A stretch of 64,000 nucleotides of DNA, from NCBI GenBank assembly GCA_029248525.1, contig JAQWJE010000033.1:1-64000 (forward strand), in the 5' to 3' direction. Below are positions 8,861 through 18,701 of the stretch, piece after piece. A model generated the notes under the pieces. That model worked only from the letters and a program-made list of their open reading frames with translations. It had not been told where the DNA came from and did no database searches. Source of the DNA: Candidatus Binatia bacterium. GTDB taxonomy: Bacteria > Desulfobacterota > Binatia > UBA12015. A program made the position numbers and the translations under genes. Position 1 is the stretch's first letter. Every line of letters starts with the position of its first letter.

Positions 8861-9478
8861 ATGGCTAATGAACCCAAAGCTAAAAATATTGTATGGCATC
8901 CCGGCGACGTGTCCCGGGAAGCTCGTCAGAAAAAGCTCGGACACCGTGGCTGCACGATGTGGTTTACGGGTCTCTCCGGCTCCGGAAAGTCCACCGTCGC
9001 GGTCGCCCTCGAAAAGGCACTCTGGGATCGCGGGATCGTCTCCTACATCCTCGACGGAGATAACGTTCGTCATGGACTGAACAAGGATCTCGGCTTCTCC
9101 CCGGAAGATCGGACGGAGAATATTCGTCGCATCGGCGAAGTCGCCAACTTGTTCACGGACTCCGGCGTCGTCAATCTGACCGCTTTCATCTCCCCGTACC
9201 GGGCTGACCGCGACGTCGTTCGCGAGCTCATGGAAGACGGCGACTTCATCGAAGTCCACGTCGACTGCCCGCTCGAGGAGTGTGAGAAGCGTGACGTGAA
9301 GGGCCTTTACAAAAAGGCGCGTGCGGGAGAGATCCCCGAATTCACCGGAATCTCGGCTCCTTACGAAGCACCGGAGAACGCAGAGCTCACGTTGAAGACC
9401 GGCGAACTTGCTCTCGAAGAGAGCGTCGCAGCCTGCATCGCCTACCTCGAGGCCAAGGGGTACATCGCGAAGGCCTAG
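8861..9478 (+). CDS. cysC: Adenylyl-sulfate kinase (APS kinase)
   Basis: 205 residues, a complete stand-alone APS kinase that phosphorylates adenylyl sulfate to PAPS. Walker [10 protein letters not shown] is at 37-45, the DGDNVRHGL substrate segment at about 65-73, FISPYR with the phosphoserine-type Ser111, and the signature [12 protein letters not shown]. No cysD/cysN (ATP sulfurylase) or cysH is in the window, so the upstream step is encoded elsewhere. PAPS would serve the two sulfotransferases encoded at 25.4 and 36.2 kb. It is the first gene of a tight plus-strand run; the nitroreductase begins 8 nt after its stop. Confidence 0.96.
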   Translation: MANEPKAKNIVWHPGDVSREARQKKLGHRGCTMWFTGLSGSGKSTVAVALEKALWDRGIVSYILDGDNVRHGLNKDLGFSPEDRTENIRRIGEVANLFTDSGVVNLTAFISPYRADRDVVRELMEDGDFIEVHVDCPLEECEKRDVKGLYKKARAGEIPEFTGISAPYEAPENAELTLKTGELALEESVAACIAYLEAKGYIAKA

Positions 9479-9486
9479 CTTTCGCG

Positions 9487-10167
9487 ATGGCGATGACCGA
9501 CCCGATCGACATCGCCCGGATTGGCGAAGAGGTCCCCCTTCTGGAGGGGATTCGAACCGCCTGCGCCATCCGACGTCTCCGAACAGAGCCCGTCCCCCAC
9601 TCATTGATCCGCAAGGTTTGTGAGGCGGGGACGTTTGCTCCGTCCGGAGGAAACCGCCAGCCCTGGACATTTATCGCTGTCACCGAACCGGAACGTCGGG
9701 CCTGGGTGGCCGAGCGGTACCGGAAAACCTTCGACAACTATATCGCCCCCGGATTGGAAGCCGCGAAGAAGCCGGGCTACGCGGAGTCTCGCCGCAAAAT
9801 TCTCGAAGGCGCTCTTTATCTGGCCGAGCACCTGCATGAGGCGCCGGTTCTTCTTTTCGTTGCCGGATGGACGCGACGCGGACAGGAGCAAAAAGAAGGT
9901 CTGTTCCCCGCGATCCAGAACATCCTTCTCGCCTGTCGAGCCGTCGGACTTGGAGCGTCGCTGACCACGCTCACCCAAGCTTTCCGGGACGACCTCGACC
10001 CCTTTCTGGGCCTTCCGCCCGAACAACCGAGTTGCGCCATGCTTCCTATCGGGTGGCCAAAGGTACAGTATCGAAAGCCCGTCCGTCGCAGTATCGACGA
10101 TTGTCTTCATTTTGAGAAATTCCCTGCGGAACCCGCCGACAAAAAGCCGGCACCCGCGACCCCCTAG
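9487..10167 (+). CDS. Nitroreductase family flavoprotein
   Basis: 226 residues. The N-terminal FMN-binding arginine pattern (CAIRRLRTEPVP), FAPSGGNRQPWTFIAV and the C-terminal glycine-rich GLGASLTT segment identify the NfsB/BluB-like nitroreductase superfamily. Members reduce nitro groups, quinones or enones with NAD(P)H, and some act as dehalogenases or in cofactor synthesis. The AIQNILLACRAVGLGA helix is standard. No fused domain is present, and the final 15 residues are Ala/Pro/Lys-rich. It sits between cysC and trxB in one operon, consistent with a general redox role; the substrate is unknown. Confidence 0.88.
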   Translation: MAMTDPIDIARIGEEVPLLEGIRTACAIRRLRTEPVPHSLIRKVCEAGTFAPSGGNRQPWTFIAVTEPERRAWVAERYRKTFDNYIAPGLEAAKKPGYAESRRKILEGALYLAEHLHEAPVLLFVAGWTRRGQEQKEGLFPAIQNILLACRAVGLGASLTTLTQAFRDDLDPFLGLPPEQPSCAMLPIGWPKVQYRKPVRRSIDDCLHFEKFPAEPADKKPAPATP

Positions 10168-10179
10168 GAGAAGTAAAAG

Positions 10180-11121
10180 ATGTCCGAATCACATAAGGTC
10201 GTCGTTCTGGGCTCCGGCCCGGCCGGTCTGACAGCAGCGCTCTACGCCGCTCGTGCCAATCTCGATCCGATTGTCGTCGACGGGTCTCAACCCGGCGGCC
10301 AGTTGACCATCACAACCGACGTCGAAAATTACCCCGGGTTCCCCGACGGAGTCATGGGACCGGAGATGGTGGATTTGTTTCGCAAGCAGGCCGAGCGCTT
10401 CGGCACCCGCTACGTCACGGCCAGCGTGGTCTCGGTGGACACAAGCGCACGCCCCTTCAAACTCGAAGTCGAAGGTGGCGATCCCATCCTGGCCGAGACA
10501 TTGATCATCTCGACCGGCGCGAGCGCGAAATTGCTGGGTCTCCCGTCGGAAGAGGAGCTGATGGGCTTCGGCGTCTCGGCATGTGCGACCTGCGACGGGT
10601 TTTTCTTCAAGGACAAGGATGTCCTGATCGTCGGCGGCGGCGACACAGCGATGGAAGAAGCTCTTTTCCTGACACGCTTTGCCAGCAAGGTTCGCGTGGT
10701 CCATCGACGGGACGAATTGCGCGCCTCCAAAATCATGCAGGAGCGAGCGCAGGCGAATGAAAAGATCGAATTCGTCTGGAACTCGGCCATTACCGAAATC
10801 CTTGGCACCAAGGAAAGCGGCGTCACCGGAGTCATGCTGCAGGACACCAACACCGGCGAAACAAGCGAAACCGCAACCGATGGTGTTTTCATGGCGATCG
10901 GCCATCAGCCCAATACCGCCATTTTCGGAGGCAAGCTCGACATGGACGACGTCGGCTACCTGATCACCGAGGCCAAGAGTACCAAAACCAATATCCCCGG
11001 TATCTTCGCCGCCGGAGACGTGCAGGACTCCACCTACCGCCAGGCAGTCACCGCGGCAGGTACCGGCTGTATGGCGGCAATTGATGCGGAAAGATTCCTT
11101 GAATCCGAAGGCGAGAGCTGA
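10180..11121 (+). CDS. trxB: Thioredoxin reductase
   Basis: 313 residues, a low-molecular-weight NADPH-thioredoxin reductase. The FAD motif [10 protein letters not shown] is at 8-17, the GGQL substrate loop at about 39-42, the redox-active disulfide CATC at Cys135-Cys138, the NADPH motif [10 protein letters not shown] at about 152-161, and the C-terminal FAD motif [10 protein letters not shown]. An AGGAGAAG ribosome binding site lies upstream. It reduces thioredoxin in the cytoplasm. It is the third gene of the cysC operon, 12 nt after the nitroreductase and 29 nt before fbp. No thioredoxin gene is adjacent. Confidence 0.96.
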   Translation: MSESHKVVVLGSGPAGLTAALYAARANLDPIVVDGSQPGGQLTITTDVENYPGFPDGVMGPEMVDLFRKQAERFGTRYVTASVVSVDTSARPFKLEVEGGDPILAETLIISTGASAKLLGLPSEEELMGFGVSACATCDGFFFKDKDVLIVGGGDTAMEEALFLTRFASKVRVVHRRDELRASKIMQERAQANEKIEFVWNSAITEILGTKESGVTGVMLQDTNTGETSETATDGVFMAIGHQPNTAIFGGKLDMDDVGYLITEAKSTKTNIPGIFAAGDVQDSTYRQAVTAAGTGCMAAIDAERFLESEGES

Positions 11122-11150
11122 GCCTCGGCTCAGCCGCGAAAGGCAAACCC

Positions 11151-12176
11151 ATGGCAAACTCCCAGATTGGCAAAACTCTCACCCACAAGATTCAGCTCGA
11201 AGAACGCGAGCATAAGAAGCGGACGGGTGAGGAAACTACCGGTGATTTCTCCGAGTTGTTGAACCAACTGGCTGTCGCCGGAAAAATCATCTCGGCCGAA
11301 GTGAATATGGCCGGTCTTGCCGACATCCTCGGGGTCGCCGGGCGCACCAATATTCAAGGTGAGGAGGTCATGAAACTCGACCTCTTTTCCAATCGAACCA
11401 TCATCGAAATCCTGCGCCGCTCGGGAAATGTCGCGATTATGGCATCCGAGGAAGACGACACCTCCGTAGGCGTCGAGGCCCCTCATGTGCCGGGAGAATA
11501 TGCGGTCGCCTTCGATCCGCTCGACGGCTCCAGCAATATCGACGTCAACGTGAGCATCGGCACCATCTTTTCGATCCATCGCCGCCGCTCGGATGCCGGA
11601 AGCACTGGCAACGACAGTGATCTTTTGCGGCGCGGCTCGGAGCTCGCGGGAGCCGGATATATCATTTACGGCTCGTCCACGATGCTCGTCTATACCACAG
11701 GCCACGGGGTACATGGATTTACCCTCGATCCATCGATCGGCGAGTTCCTGCTCTCGCACGACAATATTCGCATCCCCGAGAAATGCGGGACCTATAGCGC
11801 GAACGAGGGAAACTCCGGCAGCTGGAGCGACGGGACGCGCGCGTTTGTCGACCAGGTCAAAGGAAAGGGCGGCGAGGAATTGTCCGGAATGAAGTCACGC
11901 TATATCGGCTCTCTGGTCGCAGATTTCCACCGCAACCTTCTCAAGGGAGGCGTTTTTCTCTACCCAGCCGATCGCGAGACCGGCAATGGCAAGCTGCGTC
12001 TCCTTTATGAAGCCGCTCCTCTTGCCTTCATCGCCAAAGCCGCAGGGGGATACGCATCGACCGGCAAAGAAGCCATCCTCGACATCGATCCCGATGACCT
12101 CCACCAGCGGGTTCCTCTGATCATCGGCAACACGGATGCGGTGAAAGCTTACGAAAAATCCGTCAGCGGAGAGTGA
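11151..12176 (+). CDS. fbp: Fructose-1,6-bisphosphatase class I
   Basis: 341 residues, the typical class I length. Metal and phosphate sites are conserved: MASEEDD around Glu100, AFDPLDGSSNID at 120-131, the YIIYGSSTMLVYT strand, YIGSLVADFHRNLLKGG and the C-terminal LLYEAAPLAF. It hydrolyses fructose-1,6-bisphosphate to fructose-6-phosphate for gluconeogenesis or a Calvin-type cycle. No Calvin cycle genes are nearby, so a gluconeogenic role is more likely. Its place behind trxB is suggestive of redox control, but I see no evidence of the plant-type regulatory cysteine insertion. Confidence 0.96.
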   Translation: MANSQIGKTLTHKIQLEEREHKKRTGEETTGDFSELLNQLAVAGKIISAEVNMAGLADILGVAGRTNIQGEEVMKLDLFSNRTIIEILRRSGNVAIMASEEDDTSVGVEAPHVPGEYAVAFDPLDGSSNIDVNVSIGTIFSIHRRRSDAGSTGNDSDLLRRGSELAGAGYIIYGSSTMLVYTTGHGVHGFTLDPSIGEFLLSHDNIRIPEKCGTYSANEGNSGSWSDGTRAFVDQVKGKGGEELSGMKSRYIGSLVADFHRNLLKGGVFLYPADRETGNGKLRLLYEAAPLAFIAKAAGGYASTGKEAILDIDPDDLHQRVPLIIGNTDAVKAYEKSVSGE

Positions 12177-12204
12177 GCTGGTCCCTCGCCTCCAGGAGAA
12201 GAGC

Positions 12205-12831
12205 ATGATCCAACCGAAAATTTTCTGGCTTGTTCTTCTCGGCCTATGGCTCGGCTTTTTCACCTGGTACACCTCCTTCGGCGGTCCGATGACTGCCACC
12301 GAAATCACGACAATTCTGGAAGCCTCGGAAAGACGTGGACGCAACCCGGAGCAACTCGCGCGCCTCCGCAACTTTCTGGAATCTGACACCGGCGACGATT
12401 TCGTGATGGTCAACGTGATCGAGTTCAATGATCCAGTACCCGATCTGCCCGGGATGCCCGCCGATGCGAGCGCTGATGACCTGCTGAACGAGTATATGGC
12501 CTATATGTTCCCGGCCCTTTTGAGTCGGGCCTCACACCCCATCATGATGGGCGAGGCCGCAGCACCTGCATTGGATATCTGGGGACTCGAGGGCGCTGAC
12601 AACTGGACCCGAGCCGCGCTGATGCGCTACCGAAGCCGCCGCGACATGATCGAGATCGCCGGTAATCCGGAATTTCTCGGTCCGCATGAGTACAAGGTCG
12701 GCGCGATGCAAAAGACGCTGGCCTTCCCCGTCGACCCGTGGACTAACGCGGGCGACCCCAGATTCATCCTCGCCCTGATCTTGATCATTATCGGCCAGGC
12801 AAACAGCCTGCGCTGGACCAAACGGAGTTAA
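12205..12831 (+). CDS. DUF1330-like membrane-anchored protein
   Basis: 208 residues. Residues 5-25 and about 186-202 are hydrophobic, so the protein is probably held by one helix at each end with the middle on one side of the membrane. The middle (VMVNVIEF near 72, and RSRRDMIEIAGNPEF near 150) resembles the small ferredoxin-like DUF1330/YCII-type fold, which here carries an insertion. No catalytic motif is evident. An AGGAGAAG sequence precedes the ATG. It is 28 nt after fbp and 3 nt before the acyl-CoA synthetase gene, so it is co-transcribed and probably translationally linked. Function unknown. Confidence 0.7.
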   Translation: MIQPKIFWLVLLGLWLGFFTWYTSFGGPMTATEITTILEASERRGRNPEQLARLRNFLESDTGDDFVMVNVIEFNDPVPDLPGMPADASADDLLNEYMAYMFPALLSRASHPIMMGEAAAPALDIWGLEGADNWTRAALMRYRSRRDMIEIAGNPEFLGPHEYKVGAMQKTLAFPVDPWTNAGDPRFILALILIIIGQANSLRWTKRS

Positions 12832-12834
12832 AAT

Positions 12835-14427
12835 ATGTTCGACGCACAACGTCTCGCGCGGTTTCAATTTGCTGGCCAGGATATTCCCTGGCTTCTTCGC
12901 CACTGGGCCGAGCAGAAACCGGACCACCCGGTCCTGATCTGGGAGCCGAAGGACGGTCTCGACCGTCAATGGTCCTACAAACGTTTCGATGACGAAACGT
13001 CGCAGATCGCGGCCGGACTAAAAGCAAAAGGCGTTGGCGTCGGAGACAAGGTCCTGATTCATGCGGACAACTGCCCCGAAATGGTGCTCGCCTGGTATGC
13101 GTGCGCCAAGGTCGGTGCCGTCGGCGTAACGACCAACACCCGCTCGGTCGGGGCCGAGATCGAGTATTTCGCCAGCCACACACAATGCGTCGGAGCGATC
13201 ACCCAGCCGCAATATGCCGCCCTCGTGCAAAAACATGCGCCGGAACTTGGCTGGATTGTCGTCACTGAAGACAACAGCGGCATTGCCCCCACCGAAGCTG
13301 AGGCGACGCATGGCCTCCCGCTTTTCGATTCGCTCTTCGGAAACGCAGCCGATGCCCCAACCCGCGAACCCGAGCCCATGCTGCCCGTTGGCATCATGTT
13401 CACCTCGGGCACGACGTCTCGTCCCAAGGCGGTTGTTCATACGCATGCCAATGCACTCTGGGCCGGTCGACAGGGTTCGCTGAATATAGAGATGACCACC
13501 GACGACACCTATCTGATCTACCTGCCGTTCTTTCACGTAAATGCGCAGAGCTGGTCGATGTGGAGCACGCTGGGCGTCGGTGGCACGATCGTGCTTCAGC
13601 CGAAATTCTCTGCGAGTCGATTCTGGGAAGTCATCGCCAAACATTCCGTGACCCATATCTCGCTGATCCCGTTTGTGTTCAAAGCGGTCGCGGGTGAGCC
13701 GGTACCCGACCACACAGTCAAGGTCGGTGCATTTGGTCTCGTGATGCCGGAGCTCGAAGCGTGGCTCAAGATGCGTGTGGCTCCCTTTTGGGGAATGACC
13801 GAGACGGTGATTCACGCGACACGAAGCGACTCGCAACAAACCTACCCGAACGGCACGATGGGAAAACCGACTCCAGGCTACGAGTACGCCATCGTCAATA
13901 CGGAGACAGGTGAGCTCTGCGACGATGGTTCGATTGGCGAACTGTGGGTCCGCGGCACCCGCGGCATCCAGCTATTCCTCGAGTACTACGACAACCCCGA
14001 AGCCATGGCGAGTGCCTTCACCGAAGACGGCTGGTTCAAAACCGGCGACATGGTGCGACTCGGAGACGAGGGTTGCTTCTATTATTGTGACCGCGACAAG
14101 GATGCCCTCAAAGTTGGCGGAGAGAATGTATCTGCCAAGGAAGTCGAGGACGTCTGCCGCGCCGTACCTGGTGTTGCGGATATCGCTATCGTGGGGCGCT
14201 CCCATGAGATGCTCGACATGGTTCCAGTGGCTTTTGTGATCAAGACACCCGACGCGCCGGCCGACGATGAATTATCCGCGAATCTGATCGCGGCATGCAA
14301 GGAAAACCTGGCAGACTTCAAGGTGCCGAGGGCGGCCTGGGTTGTCGAGGAATTCCCGCGTGCCCTGCTCGACAAGGTCGCCAAGAACAAACTGCGCGAC
14401 ATGGCAGAAGAGCGCGACCTGGCGTAG
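12835..14427 (+). CDS. Acyl-CoA synthetase (AMP-binding, ANL superfamily)
   Basis: 530 residues. The ATP-binding P-loop MFTSGTTSRPKAVVHTH is at about 188-204, the A5-type motif is FWGMTET, the A7 region is WFKTGDMVRLGDEG, and A8 is the hinge DKDALKVGGENVSAKEVE. The near-C-terminal Lys in LDKVAKNKLRD is the A10 catalytic lysine. It activates a carboxylic acid as an acyl-adenylate and transfers it to CoA. The sequence resembles the crotonobetaine/carnitine- and long/medium-chain ligase group; the exact acid is not deducible. It is the last tightly spaced gene of the cysC operon, starting 3 nt after the preceding stop. Confidence 0.92.
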   Translation: MFDAQRLARFQFAGQDIPWLLRHWAEQKPDHPVLIWEPKDGLDRQWSYKRFDDETSQIAAGLKAKGVGVGDKVLIHADNCPEMVLAWYACAKVGAVGVTTNTRSVGAEIEYFASHTQCVGAITQPQYAALVQKHAPELGWIVVTEDNSGIAPTEAEATHGLPLFDSLFGNAADAPTREPEPMLPVGIMFTSGTTSRPKAVVHTHANALWAGRQGSLNIEMTTDDTYLIYLPFFHVNAQSWSMWSTLGVGGTIVLQPKFSASRFWEVIAKHSVTHISLIPFVFKAVAGEPVPDHTVKVGAFGLVMPELEAWLKMRVAPFWGMTETVIHATRSDSQQTYPNGTMGKPTPGYEYAIVNTETGELCDDGSIGELWVRGTRGIQLFLEYYDNPEAMASAFTEDGWFKTGDMVRLGDEGCFYYCDRDKDALKVGGENVSAKEVEDVCRAVPGVADIAIVGRSHEMLDMVPVAFVIKTPDAPADDELSANLIAACKENLADFKVPRAAWVVEEFPRALLDKVAKNKLRDMAEERDLA

Positions 14428-14551
14428 ACTCCAGAGGGGCGCGATCGGCAAATTTTCCGTCAGTCGCACTCCAAACCATTATTTCCAACCCGTAGATTCG
14501 TTTCGGAGAGATGCGTGGCTCTTCTGCGCAGACTTTCAAGGAGAAACCAGC

Positions 14552-16378
14552 ATGTTTGGCACCTACAGCGTCGCAGCAAGGGTCCTGATGATCGTCATTG
14601 CCTTGAGCGGATGCACCCGGCACACCGAGGCGCCCTACCCGACGGATCCTGCGACGAAACGAATCACAAAACAGGGCGAGGTTATAGGCTACCGCGCCAG
14701 CAACGGTGCGCTTGGCTGGTTGGGGATTCCCTACGCGGCCGCGCCCATCGGCGAGCAGCGTTGGAGAGCCCCCGAACCCATGCCCGCATGGGCTGGGGAG
14801 CGCACCGCAACCCGGACGGGAAGCGCTTGCTTGCAGAAGGGTTCGTGGATGGGCGGCGCCCCCGAGAAATCCATCGGCAAGGTCTTCGGCTCGGAGGATT
14901 GTCTCTTTTTGAATATCTGGACGCCGCAGATCGTTCCTGCCGAAGGCCTGCCCGTGATGGTGTGGATCCATGGCGGGGGCAACACTTCGGGGCATGGCGG
15001 ATCTTACGACTTCAGCGAGATGGCGGAACGCTTTGACTTGGTGATGCTGAGCTTCAACTATCGGCTGGGCAGCCTCGGCTGGTTCCATCAGGAAGCTCTC
15101 TGGGATCAAGGCGATGACGCTACCGACCGCTCCGGCAACTTCGGACTTCTGGACCAGGTGGCCCTGCTGGAATGGGTGCAGGATAATATCCGTAATTTTG
15201 GTGGCAACCCGGATCGGGTGACCATCTTTGGCGAGTCTGCCGGCGGTTTGAATACTTTTGCGCTGCTGGTTTCGCCTATGTCCAGAGGGCTATTCCACGG
15301 AGCAATTGCGCAAAGTGGTTACACCACCAGCTTCAGCCCACGCGAAGCCAGTATCGTTTATCCGACAAGGACCGGCGATAACGCGGGGACCAGCAACGAT
15401 ATGCTTGTCTACTGGCTTCAGGGCGAAGGACTCGCCGATAGTCGCAGCGCCGCCATCGACAAGGCTAAGACTATGAATCACAAGGAGATCGCCGCCTTCC
15501 TGCGCTCGCGAAGCCCCGACGAATTGATTCTCGACTACGATCAGAACCGGACCCGCCTGCCAATCATGATCGAGGATGGAACCGTTCTGCCTCGAGCAGG
15601 CATCGCAGGCGCGTTGGCCGGAGGGGATTTCCATCAAGTCCCGATGATCGCCGGGACCAATCGCGACGAGAACAATCTCTGGCTCGCCCTGAGCCCGGAG
15701 CTGGTCGACGATCATTTCGGAGTCTTCTATCGCGCCAAGGACGAAGACCGGTACCGCTTTTTCTCAAAATATCGGGCGCTCGGCTGGAAGAGCCGCGGTG
15801 CCGATGATCCCAACCGCTGGGTCACCGCAGGCGGAGGAACCTCCTTTGCCTACCGTTGGGATTGGGATGAGGAGCCGGATAATATTCTCGGCAACTTCGC
15901 CCTGCTCGTCGGGGCAGCTCACGGTCTCGAGACAACCTTTCTCACCGGAGTCTTCCCGGAAGATGACCTCGCGGGATTGCTCTTTAACGAAGAGAACCGA
16001 CCGGGCCGTCTGATCCTCTCCCGCGATATGCAATCCTATTGGGCCGAGTTTGCCTACACCGGCCGACCAGGCCGGGGGCGCGATCAGAAACTGCCGCAAT
16101 GGCCTGCCTGGAACTCCGCGAAGGGTGCCGCAAAGTTCATGATTCTCGATACACCCGCCGGCGGTGGTCTGCGCATGTCCACAGAGGAGGTGTCTCGGGA
16201 TCAGGTTCTCGCGGAGGCCGCCACACACATCGACGCCCGTGGTCTTGAGGATGTATGCTGGTTGGTCTACCTCAATCTGAAGGACGAACCGCATTACCAT
16301 CCCGAGCAATACGCGCGTTGGCAGGACGGCCGCTGTCGGGAGTTCCCGCCAGCCCACTTCGATGCCAAAGCCAGTTGA
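14552..16378 (+). CDS. Type-B carboxylesterase lipoprotein
   Basis: The ATG at 14552 follows AAGGAGAAA and gives 608 residues. A lipoprotein signal ends at LSGC (Cys21), so the enzyme is probably anchored outside the cytoplasm. It has the complete carboxylesterase/cholinesterase fold: GIPYAAAPIGE, SEDCLFLNIW, WIHGGG oxyanion hole, the nucleophile GESAGG with Ser229, the GTNRDEN acidic segment, and GAAHGLE with the probable catalytic His. It hydrolyses carboxylic esters of unknown identity. It lies 124 nt after the acyl-CoA synthetase gene; an ester-cleaving enzyme feeding an acid to that ligase is an attractive but untested link. Confidence 0.93.
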   Translation: MFGTYSVAARVLMIVIALSGCTRHTEAPYPTDPATKRITKQGEVIGYRASNGALGWLGIPYAAAPIGEQRWRAPEPMPAWAGERTATRTGSACLQKGSWMGGAPEKSIGKVFGSEDCLFLNIWTPQIVPAEGLPVMVWIHGGGNTSGHGGSYDFSEMAERFDLVMLSFNYRLGSLGWFHQEALWDQGDDATDRSGNFGLLDQVALLEWVQDNIRNFGGNPDRVTIFGESAGGLNTFALLVSPMSRGLFHGAIAQSGYTTSFSPREASIVYPTRTGDNAGTSNDMLVYWLQGEGLADSRSAAIDKAKTMNHKEIAAFLRSRSPDELILDYDQNRTRLPIMIEDGTVLPRAGIAGALAGGDFHQVPMIAGTNRDENNLWLALSPELVDDHFGVFYRAKDEDRYRFFSKYRALGWKSRGADDPNRWVTAGGGTSFAYRWDWDEEPDNILGNFALLVGAAHGLETTFLTGVFPEDDLAGLLFNEENRPGRLILSRDMQSYWAEFAYTGRPGRGRDQKLPQWPAWNSAKGAAKFMILDTPAGGGLRMSTEEVSRDQVLAEAATHIDARGLEDVCWLVYLNLKDEPHYHPEQYARWQDGRCREFPPAHFDAKAS

Positions 16379-16444
16379 CCATTTGCTCTGCTATGCATTG
16401 ATCGGCGACGCGCGATTTCGCCTTGCTGGCCACGAAAGATTCCC

Positions 16445-18538
16445 TTGAACAACCCCATCATCAAAGAAGAGCTGGAGCTTTTGGCAACCGTCCGCGAGGG
16501 GCTCGATGCACGCGAAGCCCGCGCCACGACCAGTCCATACGACCGCGAAAAGAAAGTTCTCGAAGAACTTGATCGTATTCGTGCCCTTCTGAGTTCCGGC
16601 GAGGAGGACAAGGATCGAGCCGCCCTGCTGGAGCAGTGGCATCACCAGTCTTCGCTCCTGGACCAGATGAAAGCAGCGCGCGAAGTCGAAGCTCTGAACC
16701 CGGACGTACCATATTTCGGTCATCTCCGTCTCCGTGAGGAGGACCAGGAGTGGGACCTCTGCATTGGTCGAACCAGCTGTGTGGAACATGGGCTGCGCAT
16801 TGTTGCGTGGCGAGACGCACCGATTGCGCGTCTTTTCTACAGCTATCGGCAGGGCGAGGATTACGACGAAGAGATCGCCGGCCGGGAGCGGATCGGCGAG
16901 ATCGTCACCCGCCGGATGGTCGGCATTCAGGAGGGTGCCTTGCGAAGGATTCAGGCCCCGGAAGGTGATTTCTTCAGCGACCCCGCGGCGCCCGAGCAAT
17001 GGCAGGAGCGCGATCAGGCAGCACCTCGACTGGCAGGCGGGGAAGCCGCCGCGATTCGCGCCCACGGCAGCAACACTGCCGGGGCGCAACTCGGAACGGC
17101 TTCACCCGGTGCGGCCGGGCGCAGCGACCGTTTTCTCCCCGAGATCACCGGGCTGATTGATCCCGAGCAATATGAACTGATCACCCGACCATCGAGCGGC
17201 TTCCTTGTCATTCGCGGGACGGCCGGCTCGGGAAAGACGACGGTTGCGCTGCATCGTGTCGCTTTTCTCGCCTACGACGAGCCGCGAATCGACGGGCCCG
17301 AAACCCTGATCGTGATGTTCTCCGAGGCGCTACGAAGCTACGTGCGGCACGTACTCCCGTCGCTCGGGTTGCACGAGGTGCGGCCCACCACCTATCGCTT
17401 CTGGGAGCGAGGCGTGCGCAGGCGCCATTTTCCGCAATTCCCGGATAAAGAACGCGAAGATACCCCCGGCGTGGTCATCCGCGCGAAGCTGCACCCGATC
17501 ATGGGGGCAGCGCTCGAGAGACATATCGAGCGAACGGAGGCGGCACCAACGGTCGAGCAGGCCATCGACGACTGGGCGACCGTTCTGACCAACCTGGAAC
17601 TGCTCACCGAAATCCGTGATGAATTCGGCAACGACGCCTTTTCCGACAGCGAACTCGAACGAGTTGTCCGATGGAACCGCGACCATATCAGCGCGCTGCA
17701 GGACTACCTTTCCGGCGAATCCAAGGACGCCGAGATCGATGCCGAGGACGACACCTTGTTGCTTCGCTGCTGGCAGTTGCGCGTCGGTCCGTTGCGCGCC
17801 AAGGGCCGTCGCCCTCTCCGCCTGCGCCACATCGCGGTCGACGAGGTGCAGGACTTCTCGCCGCTCGAGGTGCAGGTTCTTTTGGGGTGTCTCGACCGAC
17901 GTGGGAGCATCACGCTGGCTGGCGACACCCAGCAACATATCGTCGAGAACAGCGGATTCGTTTCCTGGACCGACTTCCTGCAGCATTTGGGTGTCAAAGG
18001 TCAGGAAGTCGAGACCCTGAAAATCAATTACCGCTCCTCCGCTCAGGTCACAAAATTCGCCTTCGACGTACTCGGCGACCTTCGGGAAGACGATGAGGTC
18101 CCGCCCAGCAGTCGTCAGGGACCACCGGTCGAGCTTTTCCGATTCGACGATACCGGCGCCTGTGTCTTTTTTCTTGCAGAGGCGCTCGATGCCCTGCGCA
18201 GCAGCGAGCCGATGGCGACTGTCGCGCTCATCACCCCATCCCCGGAAATCAGCGCGGCCTATCATGCCGGCCTCGAGCGAGCGGAAGTATCGAAAATTCG
18301 TCTGATTCGCGACTTCAACTTCACCTTCTCACCCGGAATCGAGATCACCGAGCTGGAACCCTGCAAAGGTCTCGAATTTGATTACGTCATTTTACTCGAC
18401 GTCAATGCGACCCATTATCCGGACACACCACGCGCCCGGCGTGCCCTGCATGTAGCCTCGACCCGTGCGATTCATCAGCTTTGGGTGGTCAGCACCGCAA
18501 CTCCCTCGCCACTGATTGCCGCATTTGAAACCTCCTGA
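16445..18538 (+). CDS. HelD-like UvrD/Rep superfamily ATPase
   Basis: 697 residues from a TTG start. The N-terminal 110 residues are acidic and helical with the PYFGHLRLREEDQ segment, typical of HelD-type proteins. Walker A GTAGSGKTTVALHR lies at about 257-270, Walker B VDEVQDFSPLE at about 464-474, then LAGDTQQHI, the NYRSS motif and a C-terminal CKGLEFDYVIL. HelD proteins pull stalled RNA polymerase off DNA and recycle it in Firmicutes and actinobacteria; other UvrD-like helicases unwind DNA. The N-terminal arm favours the HelD type, but assignment to RNA polymerase recycling here is inference. It follows the carboxylesterase by 66 nt. Confidence 0.8.
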   Translation: MNNPIIKEELELLATVREGLDAREARATTSPYDREKKVLEELDRIRALLSSGEEDKDRAALLEQWHHQSSLLDQMKAAREVEALNPDVPYFGHLRLREEDQEWDLCIGRTSCVEHGLRIVAWRDAPIARLFYSYRQGEDYDEEIAGRERIGEIVTRRMVGIQEGALRRIQAPEGDFFSDPAAPEQWQERDQAAPRLAGGEAAAIRAHGSNTAGAQLGTASPGAAGRSDRFLPEITGLIDPEQYELITRPSSGFLVIRGTAGSGKTTVALHRVAFLAYDEPRIDGPETLIVMFSEALRSYVRHVLPSLGLHEVRPTTYRFWERGVRRRHFPQFPDKEREDTPGVVIRAKLHPIMGAALERHIERTEAAPTVEQAIDDWATVLTNLELLTEIRDEFGNDAFSDSELERVVRWNRDHISALQDYLSGESKDAEIDAEDDTLLLRCWQLRVGPLRAKGRRPLRLRHIAVDEVQDFSPLEVQVLLGCLDRRGSITLAGDTQQHIVENSGFVSWTDFLQHLGVKGQEVETLKINYRSSAQVTKFAFDVLGDLREDDEVPPSSRQGPPVELFRFDDTGACVFFLAEALDALRSSEPMATVALITPSPEISAAYHAGLERAEVSKIRLIRDFNFTFSPGIEITELEPCKGLEFDYVILLDVNATHYPDTPRARRALHVASTRAIHQLWVVSTATPSPLIAAFETS

Positions 18539-18701
18539 GGCAGGTGGCCACCCCCTTCGATCGGAGCAAAGCCCGGGCTCTGCCCCTCACCCCTGAGGGC
18601 ATCACCTCGACTTTCGGAGATCGAGCACCACGGGCAAGATGAAAACGACTCTTCTGGTCCGGTTGGCGCCGTGATATCGGCAACGCAGATTCCCGCATTT
18701 C

